Shown one piece after another: positions 41,647 to 51,545 of a stretch of DNA of 64,000 nt (position 1 is the stretch's first letter; every line of letters begins with the position of its first letter). Source of the stretch: Pseudomonas fluorescens (GTDB lineage: Bacteria > Pseudomonadota > Gammaproteobacteria > Pseudomonadales > Pseudomonadaceae); NCBI RefSeq assembly GCF_902498185.1, contig NZ_CABVIX010000006.1, positions 62,001-126,000 on the forward strand. Direction: 5' to 3'. The notes under the pieces are model-generated. The model had not been told where the DNA came from. It worked only from the letters and a program-made list of their open reading frames with translations, and ran no database searches. The position numbers were made by a program, and so were the translations under genes.

Positions 41647-43857
41647 ATGAATGCTTCAACGCGTGAAAACGGCGGACTTCGGCACCGGGACGTAGATGCC
41701 CTGGCCCGCGCCGAACACGCCGACCCGTTCGCTGTACTGGGCCCGCATCCAGCCGATGCGGGTGGCGTGTTCGTGCGTGTCTTCCTGCCCAATGCCTTGA
41801 GCGTGCGCCTGTTGGCGCGAGAAGGCGGCCACTCGTTGGTCGAGCTGCACCAGGGTTCGCTGCCGGGCCTGTTCACCGGGCACTTGAGCGAGCCCCAGTC
41901 CTATGTGCTGCAGATTGCCTGGGCCGGGGGCGAGCAGATTACCGAAGACCCCTACAGCTTTGGTCCTCAGCTTGGCGACATGGACCTCCACCTGTTCGCC
42001 GAAGGCAACCATCGCGACCTTTCAGGGCGTTTCGGTGCGCAGCCGATTCAGGTCGACGGTATCGACGGCGTCTGCTTCTCGGTGTGGGCGCCAAACGCCC
42101 GCCGGGTTTCGGTGGTCGGTGATTTCAACAACTGGGATGGCCGCCGCCACCCCATGCGCCTGCGCCATGATGCCGGGGTTTGGGAGCTGTTCATTCCGCG
42201 CCTGGGTGTCGGCGAGGCCTACAAGTTTGAAGTGCTGGCCCGCGAGGGCGTGCTGCCGCTCAAGGCCGACCCGCTGGCCCGAGCCACCGAGTTGCCACCA
42301 AGCACCGCTTCCAAGGTGGCCGGCGCGCTGGGTCACGAATGGCAGGACCAGCAATGGATGGAGCAGCGTGCCGAGCGCCATGCGGTGAGTGCACCGTTGT
42401 CGATCTATGAGCTGCATGCCGGTTCCTGGCAATGCGAGCTGGATGATGCTGGCGAGGTCTCGCGCTTCTTCAACTGGCGCGAACTGGCCGAGCGCCTGGT
42501 TCCGTACGTGCAGCAGCTGGGCTTCACCCACATCGAGTTGCTGCCAATCATGGAGCATCCCTTTGGTGGCTCCTGGGGCTACCAGCCCTTGTCGATGTTT
42601 GCGCCTACCGCACGCTATGGCACTGCAGAAGATTTCGCGGCCTTCATCGACGCCTGCCACCAGGCGAACATCGGCGTGATCCTCGACTGGGTCCCGGCGC
42701 ATTTTCCGACCGACGAACACGGCCTGGTGAACTTCGACGGCACTGCCCTGTATGAATATGCGAACCCGCTCGAAGGCTTCCACCAGGACTGGGACACACT
42801 GATCTACAACCTGGGACGTAACGAAGTGCGCGGCTTCATGATGGCCTCCGCGCTGCATTGGCTCAAGCACTTCCACATCGACGGCCTGCGGGTGGATGCG
42901 GTGGCCTCCATGCTCTACCGCGACTATTCGCGCAAGGCGGGCGAGTGGGTACCCAATCGCCATGGCGGCCGTGAAAACCTCGAAGCCATCGATTTTCTCC
43001 GTCACCTCAACGATGTCGCGGCCCTCGAGGCGCCGGGCAGCCTGGTGATCGCCGAGGAATCCACCGCCTGGCCGGGCGTCAGCCAGCCGACCCAGCAAGG
43101 TGGCCTTGGATTCGACTACAAGTGGAACATGGGCTGGATGCACGACACCCTTCACTACATCCAGAACGATCCGGTTCACCGAGCGCATCATCACAACGAG
43201 CTCAGCTTCGGCTTGATGTATGCCTACTCCGAACGCTTCATCCTGCCGATTTCCCATGACGAAGTGGTGCATGGCAAGCATTCGCTGATCGACAAGATGC
43301 CCGGCGACCGCTGGCAGAAGTTCGCCAACCTGCGGGCCTATCTTGCCTTCATGTGGACCCACCCAGGCAAGAAGCTCCTGTTCATGGGCTGCGAGTTTGG
43401 CCAGTGGCGCGAGTGGAACCACGACCAGCAGCTGGACTGGTACCTGCTGCAGTATCCCGAGCACAAGGGTGTGCAGAAGCTCGTCGGTGATCTCAATGCG
43501 TTGTATCGCGAGCTGCCAGCGCTGCATCAGCAGGATTGCCAACCCCAGGGCTTCCAGTGGCTGATCGGCGACGATGCGAAAAACAGCGTCTATGCCTGGC
43601 TGCGCTGGAGCAGTGAAGGCGAGCCGTTGCTGGTGGTGGCCAACTTCACACCCGTGCCGCGAGAGGGGTATCGCATCGGTGTGCCGTTCGGTGAACAGTG
43701 GCAGGAAGTACTCAACAGCGATGCAGAGAGCTATGCAGGCTCCAATCTCGGCAACTTTGGCAGCGTTGCCAGCGATCCGATCGCCAGTCATGGCCAGCCG
43801 CTGTCGTTGTCATTGAATCTTCCGCCGTTGGGGGTTTTGATCCTGAAGCCGCAGTAA
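41647..43857 (+). CDS. glgB: 1,4-alpha-glucan branching enzyme
   Basis: 736 residues, GH13_9. The N-terminal CBM48 region is seen in [24 protein letters not shown]. The catalytic barrel has [17 protein letters not shown], the nucleophile Asp in [21 protein letters not shown], the acid/base Glu in [13 protein letters not shown], and [11 protein letters not shown]. It introduces alpha-1,6 branches into the glucan made by GlgE or GlgA. The ATG directly follows the TAG of treS-mak (no gap), so translation is probably coupled. It is the last gene before a terminator hairpin. Confidence 0.95.
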   Translation: MNASTRENGGLRHRDVDALARAEHADPFAVLGPHPADAGGVFVRVFLPNALSVRLLAREGGHSLVELHQGSLPGLFTGHLSEPQSYVLQIAWAGGEQITEDPYSFGPQLGDMDLHLFAEGNHRDLSGRFGAQPIQVDGIDGVCFSVWAPNARRVSVVGDFNNWDGRRHPMRLRHDAGVWELFIPRLGVGEAYKFEVLAREGVLPLKADPLARATELPPSTASKVAGALGHEWQDQQWMEQRAERHAVSAPLSIYELHAGSWQCELDDAGEVSRFFNWRELAERLVPYVQQLGFTHIELLPIMEHPFGGSWGYQPLSMFAPTARYGTAEDFAAFIDACHQANIGVILDWVPAHFPTDEHGLVNFDGTALYEYANPLEGFHQDWDTLIYNLGRNEVRGFMMASALHWLKHFHIDGLRVDAVASMLYRDYSRKAGEWVPNRHGGRENLEAIDFLRHLNDVAALEAPGSLVIAEESTAWPGVSQPTQQGGLGFDYKWNMGWMHDTLHYIQNDPVHRAHHHNELSFGLMYAYSERFILPISHDEVVHGKHSLIDKMPGDRWQKFANLRAYLAFMWTHPGKKLLFMGCEFGQWREWNHDQQLDWYLLQYPEHKGVQKLVGDLNALYRELPALHQQDCQPQGFQWLIGDDAKNSVYAWLRWSSEGEPLLVVANFTPVPREGYRIGVPFGEQWQEVLNSDAESYAGSNLGNFGSVASDPIASHGQPLSLSLNLPPLGVLILKPQ

Positions 43858-43871
43858 GCCTGCCCAAGGCC

Positions 43872-43893
43872 GCTCCCCACCCCTGTGGGGAGC
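43872..43893. terminator. Hairpin after glgB
   Basis: GCTCCCCAC and GTGGGGAGC pair perfectly around CCCT, 15 bp after the glgB stop and between it and the convergent autotransporter-type gene. No T-tract follows, so termination may be inefficient or two-way. Confidence 0.6.
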
Positions 43894-43923
43894 ATGCCTC
43901 ATACGGACCGTTCATCCGTTCAT

Positions 43924-45000
43924 CTACCACCGCATCCGCACGCCCAGACTCCCGATCAACCCGTTCAGATCATTGTCATCCACATCACTGCTGTAGTCCG
44001 CACTCACAAACATCGCCACCTTGGGGGTCAACCGCGCCACCAGCCCCAACCCCAGCTCCACCGTGGCCGAGTTTCGCCCGCTGCTGATCTTGTCCACCTC
44101 GTCGAGCTTCACGGTGTCCGCATTGCTGAAGTCGTACCAGACGTTGGTCCGCACATAGGGTTCGATCGGCATGCCGCGCACGTTGTAGCGCGCCGACAGC
44201 TTCGCCCCGACCCTCCCCGTCCAGCTCGGCTGCTCGTTGAGAGCTTCCAGCGTCTCGGCCTGGGCCTGGCTGCCAGGGTAGTACTGCTGGTTGATCAACT
44301 GCGCCTGGGGCTCGATCACCCAATGGGTGCCCAGCCCGATGGGATAGCCACCCTCGACCGAGAAGGTCACCGCATGGCCGCTGTCATCGAGCCGCTGGCC
44401 GCTACCGTTGCGGCCATTGACGTCGAAGCGCGTGCCCATGGCTACGGCATCCACGTGCCAGCCCTGGTCATGGGTCATGCTCCAGTACACCCCAAGACTC
44501 TCGCCGCTGAGATTCACGGCGCTTTTCTGCCGGTCGCCCAGCTGCGGCCGCATGCCGTTATAGCTGCTCTGCAGGTTGTTGTGGCCTACGAAGATTCCCG
44601 CACGGTGGACATTGCCGGCACTGGTCTCGCGCACGAACAGGTCCGGGCTGATCTGCAGCTGCTGGCCGGGGGGGGCGAGCTGACCGGGCAACGGTGCGCC
44701 AGGCTCAAGCGAGCCCGGGAAAAACTGTGACCATTGGCTGGAAACCAGGTCGGGTGCCCCTTGGCCATGGCGTCCGGCCATGTGTTCCGAAAACGCAGCG
44801 AGCGTTCCCAAGGTCAGGCCGCTGGCGCTGACCGGATCCAGCGACAATTCTGGTACCGCTTCCAGTTCCAGCAGGCTGGCGAAGGGGTTGTCATCCGAAA
44901 GATCAAGAGCGCGGGTCTCCAGCGGGGTTGCCAGAAGCAGCGACGCGGAAACCGCGCAGAAAACATACCCGAGACCTTCAGGGTTCGACGTGTTTTTCAT
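43924..45000 (-). CDS. Autotransporter-type outer-membrane beta-barrel protein with minimal passenger
   Basis: 358 residues. A signal peptide (about 1-31, MKNTSNPEGLGYVFCAVSAS to ETRA) is followed by a short region of about 80 residues with no recognisable domain, then a C-terminal autotransporter barrel of about 250 residues (NVHRAGIFVGHNN, VGAKLSARYNVRGMPIEPYVRTNVWYDF, and a terminal strand LGVRMRW). Normal autotransporters carry a large passenger; here almost none is left. AGGAG stands 7 nt before the ATG. Its neighbours are the two glucan operons, with no obvious functional link. Confidence 0.8.
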   Translation of the reverse strand: MKNTSNPEGLGYVFCAVSASLLLATPLETRALDLSDDNPFASLLELEAVPELSLDPVSASGLTLGTLAAFSEHMAGRHGQGAPDLVSSQWSQFFPGSLEPGAPLPGQLAPPGQQLQISPDLFVRETSAGNVHRAGIFVGHNNLQSSYNGMRPQLGDRQKSAVNLSGESLGVYWSMTHDQGWHVDAVAMGTRFDVNGRNGSGQRLDDSGHAVTFSVEGGYPIGLGTHWVIEPQAQLINQQYYPGSQAQAETLEALNEQPSWTGRVGAKLSARYNVRGMPIEPYVRTNVWYDFSNADTVKLDEVDKISSGRNSATVELGLGLVARLTPKVAMFVSADYSSDVDDNDLNGLIGSLGVRMRW

Positions 45001-45308
45001 GGCGGTTCTCCTCTGATGTTAACAGCCAATGTCTGGCCTGATGTCACGAGCTGTAAGACTTGATCAGAGGGCGACCCAAACCAGCGCGCCGAGCCCCTGA
45101 GCGCGCGCAAACACGCGAGCTAGAGGCCCGGAACGGAGTTTTTTTCAGTAATTGCGTGTACGTGTACTTAAGGAGACGAGTCCCATTGCGTCAAGAAAGT
45201 GTGAAGCCAGCTTGACACCTGTGCGAAATATGCTAACTGCATGAATATCAAGCTAAATATAGGGGTCATATTCCGCTTTGCTATTTCAGCCATCGGGGCT
45301 ATGCCAAA
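45001..45308. other. AT-richer intergenic region upstream of the autotransporter gene
   Basis: About 308 bp between the end of the EEP-family gene and the start of the autotransporter gene, both on the minus strand. It presumably holds the autotransporter promoter. I see a T-run near 45140 and AT-rich sequence near 45230-45270, but no clear hairpin, operator or credible small gene. Confidence 0.5.
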
Positions 45309-46109
45309 TCATTGCAAAAGCTGCACTTCGACCGATAGGGGTAGATGGTCGGACAGGTGAGGCCATGGCTTGTGACCCAGGATCCGCGGCGCATGGCTCT
45401 GGGCATTGCGCAAGTAGATACGGTCCAGCCGCAGCATTGGCAGTCGTGCGGGATAGGTGCGTGCAAGCAGTCCGTGGTGGCGTTCGAACGCCTCATGGAG
45501 GCCGCCCTGGCGTGCCAGTGTGCGGTTGCCGCGCAGTTGCCAGTCATTGAAGTCGCCGGCAATGATCACCGGCTCGTCTGCGGGCAGCGAGTCGAGCAGG
45601 TGGCGCAACAGCGCCAGCTGTTTCTGGCGGTGGCTTTCAAGCAGCGAGAGGTGCACGCAGACGGCGTGCACCTTGTGCGGGCCTGGTACATCGAGCACGC
45701 AATGCAGGAGACCACGGCGCTCGGGACCGGTGATCGAGATGTCGAGATTGCGGTGTTCAAGGATCGGATACTTCGACAGCAGCGCGTTGCCATGATGGCC
45801 ATCGGGATAGACGGCATTGCGCCCATAGGCGAAGTCGCTCCACATGCTGTCGGCCAGGAACTCGTACTGGGAGGTCTGCGGCCAGCCTGGATAACGGGCA
45901 GCGTGACCGTCGTGGCTGCCGAGCACTTCCTGAAGGAATACGATATCGGCCTGAGTGCTGCGCACGGCGTCGCGCAGCTCGGGGAGGATGAAACGACGGT
46001 TGAAGGCGGTAAAGCCTTTGTGGGTATTGACCGTCAGCACCCGCAGCCGGTGTACGGCCGGGGCATTGCTGACGGCAGCGAAACCTGGACTGCCAGCTTC
46101 GAGATTCAC
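45309..46109 (-). CDS. Endonuclease/exonuclease/phosphatase (EEP) family hydrolase
   Basis: 266 residues, no signal peptide. All EEP active-site motifs are present: VNTHKGF, FLQEVLG (metal-binding Glu), [22 protein letters not shown] (Asp and Asn), LDRIYLR and [11 protein letters not shown] (Asp-His). The family includes DNA-repair nucleases, phosphodiesterases and lipid phosphatases; the substrate cannot be inferred. The start is GTG with AGGAG 6 nt upstream. It follows glgX by 67 bp on the same strand, so it may be the last gene of that transcript. Confidence 0.85.
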   Translation of the reverse strand: MNLEAGSPGFAAVSNAPAVHRLRVLTVNTHKGFTAFNRRFILPELRDAVRSTQADIVFLQEVLGSHDGHAARYPGWPQTSQYEFLADSMWSDFAYGRNAVYPDGHHGNALLSKYPILEHRNLDISITGPERRGLLHCVLDVPGPHKVHAVCVHLSLLESHRQKQLALLRHLLDSLPADEPVIIAGDFNDWQLRGNRTLARQGGLHEAFERHHGLLARTYPARLPMLRLDRIYLRNAQSHAPRILGHKPWPHLSDHLPLSVEVQLLQ

Positions 46110-46176
46110 GGTGACTCCTGGTCGGCTGGGTTACTGCTTAGGACCGGCCAGGCTTCACCGAGGTTCCTCGCGCGTG

Positions 46177-48333
46177 TCAGTCCTCCTCGCGCTGCAATAC
46201 GAACAGCAGCAACGAGCGCCCGGTGACCTCGAATTCGGTCTCGAATTCCAGGCGCTGAGCCTTGCGCAGTTGCGGACGGTCAGTGTCGACCAGGCAACTC
46301 CAGTGGCTACCCTCAGGGACCGGCGGCAACACGAACGGCACTGTATCGTGATGGGAATTGACGATGAGCATCAGCGTCGCGTCGGAGCCAGGCCGGGCGA
46401 TGCCGCTGACCTGCGCGCGGCCGTCCATGATCATCCCCAGGCAACGGCCGTGCGGATCCTGCCATTGCTCGACCGTCATCTCGCTGCCATCAGGGGCCAG
46501 CCAGGTGACGTCCTTGACGCCGATCGCCTCGTTGTAGTCGCCAACCAGGAAGCGCGAGCGGCGCAGTACGGGGTATTCCAGGCGCAGCTTGTTGAGGCGC
46601 TTGACGAACGTCAGCAGGGCCTTGCCCTCACTGTCGAAGTCCCAATTGATCCAGCCGATCTCGCTGTCCTGGCAGTACGCGTTGTTGTTGCCGTTCTGGG
46701 TGCGGCTGAACTCGTCGCCGGCGACGATCATCGGCGTGCCTTGGGACAGCAGCAGCGTGGCGAACAGATTGCGCATCTGGCGCATGCGCAGCTCGGCGAT
46801 CTCGGGGTCTTCGGTCGGACCCTCGACGCCGCAGTTCCACGAGAGATTGTTGTCGGTACCGTCCTGGTTGTTCTCGTCGTTGTCCTCATTGTGCTTGTCG
46901 TTGTACGACACCAGGTCGCGCAGCGTGAAGCCATCGTGAGCGGTGATGAAATTGACCGAGGCATAGGGCCTGCGGCCACGGTTGTTGAACAGCTCGCCGG
47001 AGGCAGTGATACGTGAGGCGAAGTCGGCGAGCTGGCCTTCATCGCCTTTCCAGAAGGCGCGGGCGGTGTCGCGGAAGCGGTCGTTCCATTCGGCCCAGCC
47101 GGGCGCAAAGTTACCCACCTGATAGCCGCCCGGGCCGCAGTCCCAGGGTTCTGCGATCAGCTTGACCTGGCTCAGCAGCGGGTCCTGGCGGCACGCGACG
47201 AGGAAGCTGTGACGCTCGTCGAAGCCGTCGTGGTAGCGGCCCAGAATGGTCGCCAGGTCGAAGCGGAAGCCGTCGACATGCATCTCGCCGGCCCAGTAGC
47301 GCAGTGAGTCGGTGACCAGCTGGAGTACGCAGGGGTGGCTCAGGTCGAGGGTGTTGCCGGTACCCGAATCGTTGATGTAGTAGCGCTTGTCGTCGGGCAT
47401 CAGCCGGTAGTAGGAGGCGTTGTCGATGCCACGCATCGACAGTGTCGGGCCTTGCTCGTTGCCTTCGGCAGTGTGGTTGTAGACCACATCGAGGATCAGC
47501 TCGAGGCCATGATGGTGAAGGTGCGCGACCATCTCCTTGAACTCGGCGATCTTGTTGTTTGCCAGATAGAGCGGATGCGGCGCGAAGAACGCGATGCTGT
47601 TGTAGCCCCAATAGTTGTTGAGGCCCTTATCGAGCAGGTGCTGGTCATTGACAAAGGCATGGATCGGCAGCAGCTCGATCGACGAAACGCCCAGGTCCTT
47701 GATGTGAGTGAGCAGGTCGTCGTTCATCAGGCCGGCGAAGGTGCCGCGATTGCCCTCGGGCACGGACGGGTGACGCATGCTGATGCCACGGGTGTGGGCT
47801 TCATAGATGACGGTGCGGTCCCAGGGTACTTGCACGCGCTGATCGCGGCCCCAGGTATACGCTGGATCGATGACCTTGCACTTGGGCACGAACGGGGCGC
47901 TGTCGCGCTCGTCGAAGCTCAGGTCGCCGTCGGGGTGGCCGATTGTGTAGCCGAACAGTGCTTCCGACCATTTCAGCTCACCGACCAATTGCTTGGCATA
48001 CGGGTCGATCAGCAGCTTGTTAGGGTTGAAACGATGGCCGTTTTCCGGCTCGTACGGGCCGTAGACACGGTATCCGTAAACCAGGCCCGGGTGCGCATCG
48101 GGCAAGTAGCCGTGATAGATCTCGTCGGTGTATTCGGGCAGCTCGATCCGTTCGATCTCGTTTTCGCCGCTGGCATCGAACAGACACAGCTCCACTTTGG
48201 TCGCGTTAGCCGAAAACAGCGCGAAGTTCACCCCCAGTCCATCCCAGGTGGCACCGAGGGGGAATGGCTGGCCTTCGCGAATGCGTGTAGGGGCTACGGA
48301 GCGATTGGGCTTCTTGGGTGTGCGTGGGGTCAT
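46177..48333 (-). CDS. glgX: Glycogen debranching enzyme
   Basis: 718 residues, GH13_11. The CBM48 start is GATWDGLGVNFALFSANATKVELCLFD. The barrel has SIELLPIHAFVND, the nucleophile in MHVDGFRFDLATILGR, the acid/base in KLIAEPWDCGPGGYQVGNF and NFITAHDGFTLRDLVSYNDKHNEDNDENNQDGTDNN. It hydrolyses alpha-1,6 branches left on limit dextrins and supplies linear maltooligosaccharides to TreY and MalQ. The ATG at 48333 has GAGAGG about 6 nt upstream. Its 134-bp spacing from the DUF2934 gene, with hairpins in between, suggests a promoter of its own. Confidence 0.94.
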   Translation of the reverse strand: MTPRTPKKPNRSVAPTRIREGQPFPLGATWDGLGVNFALFSANATKVELCLFDASGENEIERIELPEYTDEIYHGYLPDAHPGLVYGYRVYGPYEPENGHRFNPNKLLIDPYAKQLVGELKWSEALFGYTIGHPDGDLSFDERDSAPFVPKCKVIDPAYTWGRDQRVQVPWDRTVIYEAHTRGISMRHPSVPEGNRGTFAGLMNDDLLTHIKDLGVSSIELLPIHAFVNDQHLLDKGLNNYWGYNSIAFFAPHPLYLANNKIAEFKEMVAHLHHHGLELILDVVYNHTAEGNEQGPTLSMRGIDNASYYRLMPDDKRYYINDSGTGNTLDLSHPCVLQLVTDSLRYWAGEMHVDGFRFDLATILGRYHDGFDERHSFLVACRQDPLLSQVKLIAEPWDCGPGGYQVGNFAPGWAEWNDRFRDTARAFWKGDEGQLADFASRITASGELFNNRGRRPYASVNFITAHDGFTLRDLVSYNDKHNEDNDENNQDGTDNNLSWNCGVEGPTEDPEIAELRMRQMRNLFATLLLSQGTPMIVAGDEFSRTQNGNNNAYCQDSEIGWINWDFDSEGKALLTFVKRLNKLRLEYPVLRRSRFLVGDYNEAIGVKDVTWLAPDGSEMTVEQWQDPHGRCLGMIMDGRAQVSGIARPGSDATLMLIVNSHHDTVPFVLPPVPEGSHWSCLVDTDRPQLRKAQRLEFETEFEVTGRSLLLFVLQREED

Positions 48334-48438
48334 GGCATCCTCTCTTTGACCGGGTATAGCAGCAGGGCGGCCTATGCCGCCGCGTGCCGAAAGCTCGACA
48401 GCGTTGAGATGGGTTTCGCGCGTCCATGCGCGGTGGAG

Positions 48439-48457
48439 TCGGGGGCAGGGCCCCCGA
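48439..48457. terminator. GC-rich hairpin downstream of the DUF2934 gene
   Basis: TCGGGGGC and GCCCCCGA pair around AGG about 11 bp past the DUF2934 stop. A second hairpin, GGCGGC/GCCGCC around CTAT, follows at 48366-48381. They separate glgX from the treY operon, though neither has a T-tract. Confidence 0.5.
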
Positions 48458-48467
48458 GGCGCGGCCG

Positions 48468-48749
48468 TCAGCTCGCTGCGGGCTTTCTACTCGCGCGGGG
48501 CTTTCTCGCAGCGGCGGGCTTGGCCACCGGGCTGGTGGCGACGCTCGGCTGCGGGGCCAGCTTGGTTTGTGCCGCTTCCTTGGGCTTGGCCGCAGCTTTC
48601 TTGCGCGCAGTGGCCTTGGGGGCCAAGGATTCAGCTTCGGCTAGTTTGCGGGCCATCTCCCAGTGGCGTTCTTCCTGACCCTCTGGTTGGCCTTCGGACT
48701 CCCAGATCTGGTAGGCGAATTCGCGGATACGTTTATCATCGACACTCAT
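48468..48749 (-). CDS. DUF2934 protein with Lys/Ala/Pro-rich tail
   Basis: 93 residues. The N-terminal DUF2934 helix pair is IREFAYQIWESEGQPEGQEERHWEMA (residues 8-33). A long basic, low-complexity tail rich in Ala, Lys and Pro follows (about 45-93), similar in composition to histone-H1-like or AlgP-like bacterial tails. DUF2934 has no established function but is repeatedly found with glycogen and trehalose genes, as here between treY and glgX. AGGAG stands 9 nt upstream. The tail could bind nucleic acid or polyanions; this is inference. Confidence 0.85.
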   Translation of the reverse strand: MSVDDKRIREFAYQIWESEGQPEGQEERHWEMARKLAEAESLAPKATARKKAAAKPKEAAQTKLAPQPSVATSPVAKPAAARKPRASRKPAAS

Positions 48750-48770
48750 TTTCGACGCTCCTGATGCTTA

Positions 48771-51545
48771 TTAGGCATTTTCAATCAACAGGTTGACCGG
48801 AAACTCCGCCAGCGCTGCACTCAGGGACAACTCTCTAGAAGAGCTGACCGCGGCATCGCCGAAAAGTCCCGTGCAATTGGCAGGTGACAAGGCAAACGGC
48901 AATATCAGCCGGGTGTCATCCCAGTTCTGGGCTGGGATCAGTGGAATCGAACCATTGCCGAGCAAGCTTGAAGCCAGCCGCGGCACGATGATGATAGCCC
49001 GCTCCCCGTCACCCAACCGGGCAAAGGCTAGCACCTTGTCAGCGTGCCGCCCCTTTATGTTCAGCGGCAGGTAGTCGCCGCGGCGGAACAGCTCGGGATG
49101 CGCCCGGCGGCAGTCGAGCACGCGGGCGATCAGCGCCTGCTTGACCCTGCCGTCGCGCCAGGTCCCGAGCAGTTCGGCCAGCGGCAGGCTGTCGTCCAGT
49201 GCCTGGCGCCGTGCCACGTAGTCCACGGGACGGCGGTTGTCCGGATCCACCAGGCTCAGGTCCCAGAATTCGTCCCCCTGGTACAGGTCTGGTACCCCTG
49301 GCGAGGTCATGCGCAGCATGGCTTGCACCAGGCCGTTGAGCGCGCCGGGGGCGGCGATCAACCCCGCAGCATCGGCGAGCGACTGGCGCAGCTGCTGGCC
49401 CTGCTCGTCCAGCAGCAGGCCATCGATGTACGCAGCGCAGGCGCGTTCGTAGGCGTCGTTGGGTGCGCTCCAGCTGCTGCGCAGCTTGGCTTCTCGCAGG
49501 GCTTTCTGCTGCCATTGCCGAATACGCTCGGCATAGTGCTGCAAGCCTTGGCGGTCATCGCTGCGCAGGTCCAGCGGCCAGCTGCCCAGCAGAGTCTGGT
49601 AAAGCAGCAATTCATCACCGGGGGAGGGCGCGGTACCGTCTTCCAGCGTTTCGCGCAGCGGTGCGGCCAGCTCGCGCCAATGCTCGGCACGGCTGGCCAG
49701 CCAGGGACCGCGTTCGCTGAGCACGGCCAGGCGCGCGCGGCAATCTTCGCCCCGCTTGTGATCATGGGTGGCGGTTGCCAGCAGGCTGTCCGGGAAGTCG
49801 CGCAGCCGCCGCTGCGCCTCGTTGTGGAACACCTCGGGCCCGGCACTGAACCGTTCGGCCTCGAAGCCCACGTCGTTGCGCGACAGCAGGCGTGCCGAAC
49901 GGTAGAACGCGGTGTCTTCCACCGCCTTGGCCGCGCTGGGCGCAGTGAGCTGCTGGAAACGCACACAGGCATGGCGCAGCTGCTTGCGCGGCCGCCCCAC
50001 CGGCAGTTGCCTCCAGGGCTGGCCGCCTAGCCAGTGCTGCAGGTAATCCAGCACAGGCCAGTCGTTTTCGCTCAAGCTCTGGCGTGCACCCTGCAGGGCC
50101 TGCTGGAAAAACGGTTCGTCTTCGGCGGGCCGGCCCAAGGCATTGATGTAGGTACGATAGACAGGATAGTGCTCGACCAGCGCCAGCAACGCGCGGCGAA
50201 TGGCGCCCAAGGTCAGGTCGCGGGTCATCAGGTCGTCACGGGCCACGTGCAGTAGTGCCTGGGCCACCGACTCGAAGTCGCCGGCAAGGGTGCCGTTGAG
50301 CACTAGATGGCGGGCAACGCGAACCTCTTCGGCAAACTCGGGACGTTCGCTGACCGTGCTCCACAACTCGGTCAGCGGGCCTTCACCAGCAGGGTCGTGC
50401 TGCAGCAGCGAAACCTGATTCATGAATTCGTAGCCAGTGGTGCCGTCCACTTGCCAGTCCCGGTGCAGCTGCTCGCCGCTGCCAAGAATTTTCTCGACAT
50501 AGATCGGCAGGTGCTCGATCGCAGCCTCCAATGGTCGTTTCGCCACCAGGCGGTCGACCCGACGGCGCAATTTGCGGCAATAGCCGCGCGGGTCGGCCAG
50601 GCCATCGATATGGTCGATCCGCAGGCCATCGACCAGGCCGCGTTCGATCAGCTCGAACAGCTTGGCATGGGTGGCTTCGAATACGACTGAACGCTCGACA
50701 CGCAGTCCGCCGAGCTCGTTGATGTCGAAAAAGCGCCGCCAATTGATGTCATCGGCGGCGGTACGCCAGCTGGCCAGCCGGTAGGTCTGACGCTCGAGGA
50801 GCAGGTGCAGGCGCTTGAAGCCTGCCTCCTCGCGGCTGTCGAAGGCTGCCAGCGCAGCGTCCAGGCTCGCGCCCGCTGCGACCAGGCGGACCAGTTCGGC
50901 ATGCAGGGGCTCAGCTGCTTGCAGAGGTTGGGCCGATTCCTTGAGCGCGGTGAAATCCTCGGCCAGGGCCTGCAGGCCGGGATCCTCGCTCTGGCTGAGA
51001 ATCCAGCCGTAGTCGCACGGGCAGATGGGAAAACGGTGCTCGTAGTGGCTGATCTCCAGCACCCCATGCTGGGCATCGAAGGTCAGCGGAATATCGCCGG
51101 CCTGCAGGGCGGCGCCGTAGTCACTGCCCAGGAATGGCAGCAAGAGTTGCCCGGCCAGCAACGGGTCGCTGGAATGCCACTGGATATCGAAGAATTCGGC
51201 GTACGGGCTGCGGCGGCCCCAGGCCAGCAAGCTCTGCCACCAGGGGTTGTCAGCACCGCCAACGGCCATGTGGTTGGACACTGTGTCCAGGATCAGCCCC
51301 ATGCCGTGCTGGCGAAGAGCGCCTACCAGGCGCTCCAGCGCAGGTTCGCCGCCCAACTCCGGGTTGACCCGGGTCGGGTCGACTACATCGTAGCCGTGGC
51401 GCGAGCCCGCGCGGGCGGTCAGGATGGGCGAAGCATACACGTGGCTGATGCCCAGACGGGCGAAGTAGGGCACCAGGGGAACTGCGTCATCAAGGGTGAA
51501 ATCCGAGTGAAATTGCAGGCGTACGGTCGCGGTCAAAAGCTTCAT
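48771..51545 (-). CDS. treY: Maltooligosyltrehalose synthase
   Basis: 924 residues, GH13_26. Features: FHSDFTLDDAVPLVPYFARLGISHVYASPI at the start, the nucleophile Asp in LVDGLRIDHIDGLADPRGY, the acid/base Glu in IYVEKILGSGE, and TATHDHKRGEDCRARLAVLSE. It isomerises the reducing end of maltooligosaccharides to a trehalose linkage, which TreZ then releases. Its ATG overlaps the malQ stop as ATGA. It is the fourth gene of glgA, treZ, malQ, treY and is followed 22 bp later by the DUF2934 gene. Confidence 0.95.
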   Translation of the reverse strand: MKLLTATVRLQFHSDFTLDDAVPLVPYFARLGISHVYASPILTARAGSRHGYDVVDPTRVNPELGGEPALERLVGALRQHGMGLILDTVSNHMAVGGADNPWWQSLLAWGRRSPYAEFFDIQWHSSDPLLAGQLLLPFLGSDYGAALQAGDIPLTFDAQHGVLEISHYEHRFPICPCDYGWILSQSEDPGLQALAEDFTALKESAQPLQAAEPLHAELVRLVAAGASLDAALAAFDSREEAGFKRLHLLLERQTYRLASWRTAADDINWRRFFDINELGGLRVERSVVFEATHAKLFELIERGLVDGLRIDHIDGLADPRGYCRKLRRRVDRLVAKRPLEAAIEHLPIYVEKILGSGEQLHRDWQVDGTTGYEFMNQVSLLQHDPAGEGPLTELWSTVSERPEFAEEVRVARHLVLNGTLAGDFESVAQALLHVARDDLMTRDLTLGAIRRALLALVEHYPVYRTYINALGRPAEDEPFFQQALQGARQSLSENDWPVLDYLQHWLGGQPWRQLPVGRPRKQLRHACVRFQQLTAPSAAKAVEDTAFYRSARLLSRNDVGFEAERFSAGPEVFHNEAQRRLRDFPDSLLATATHDHKRGEDCRARLAVLSERGPWLASRAEHWRELAAPLRETLEDGTAPSPGDELLLYQTLLGSWPLDLRSDDRQGLQHYAERIRQWQQKALREAKLRSSWSAPNDAYERACAAYIDGLLLDEQGQQLRQSLADAAGLIAAPGALNGLVQAMLRMTSPGVPDLYQGDEFWDLSLVDPDNRRPVDYVARRQALDDSLPLAELLGTWRDGRVKQALIARVLDCRRAHPELFRRGDYLPLNIKGRHADKVLAFARLGDGERAIIIVPRLASSLLGNGSIPLIPAQNWDDTRLILPFALSPANCTGLFGDAAVSSSRELSLSAALAEFPVNLLIENA

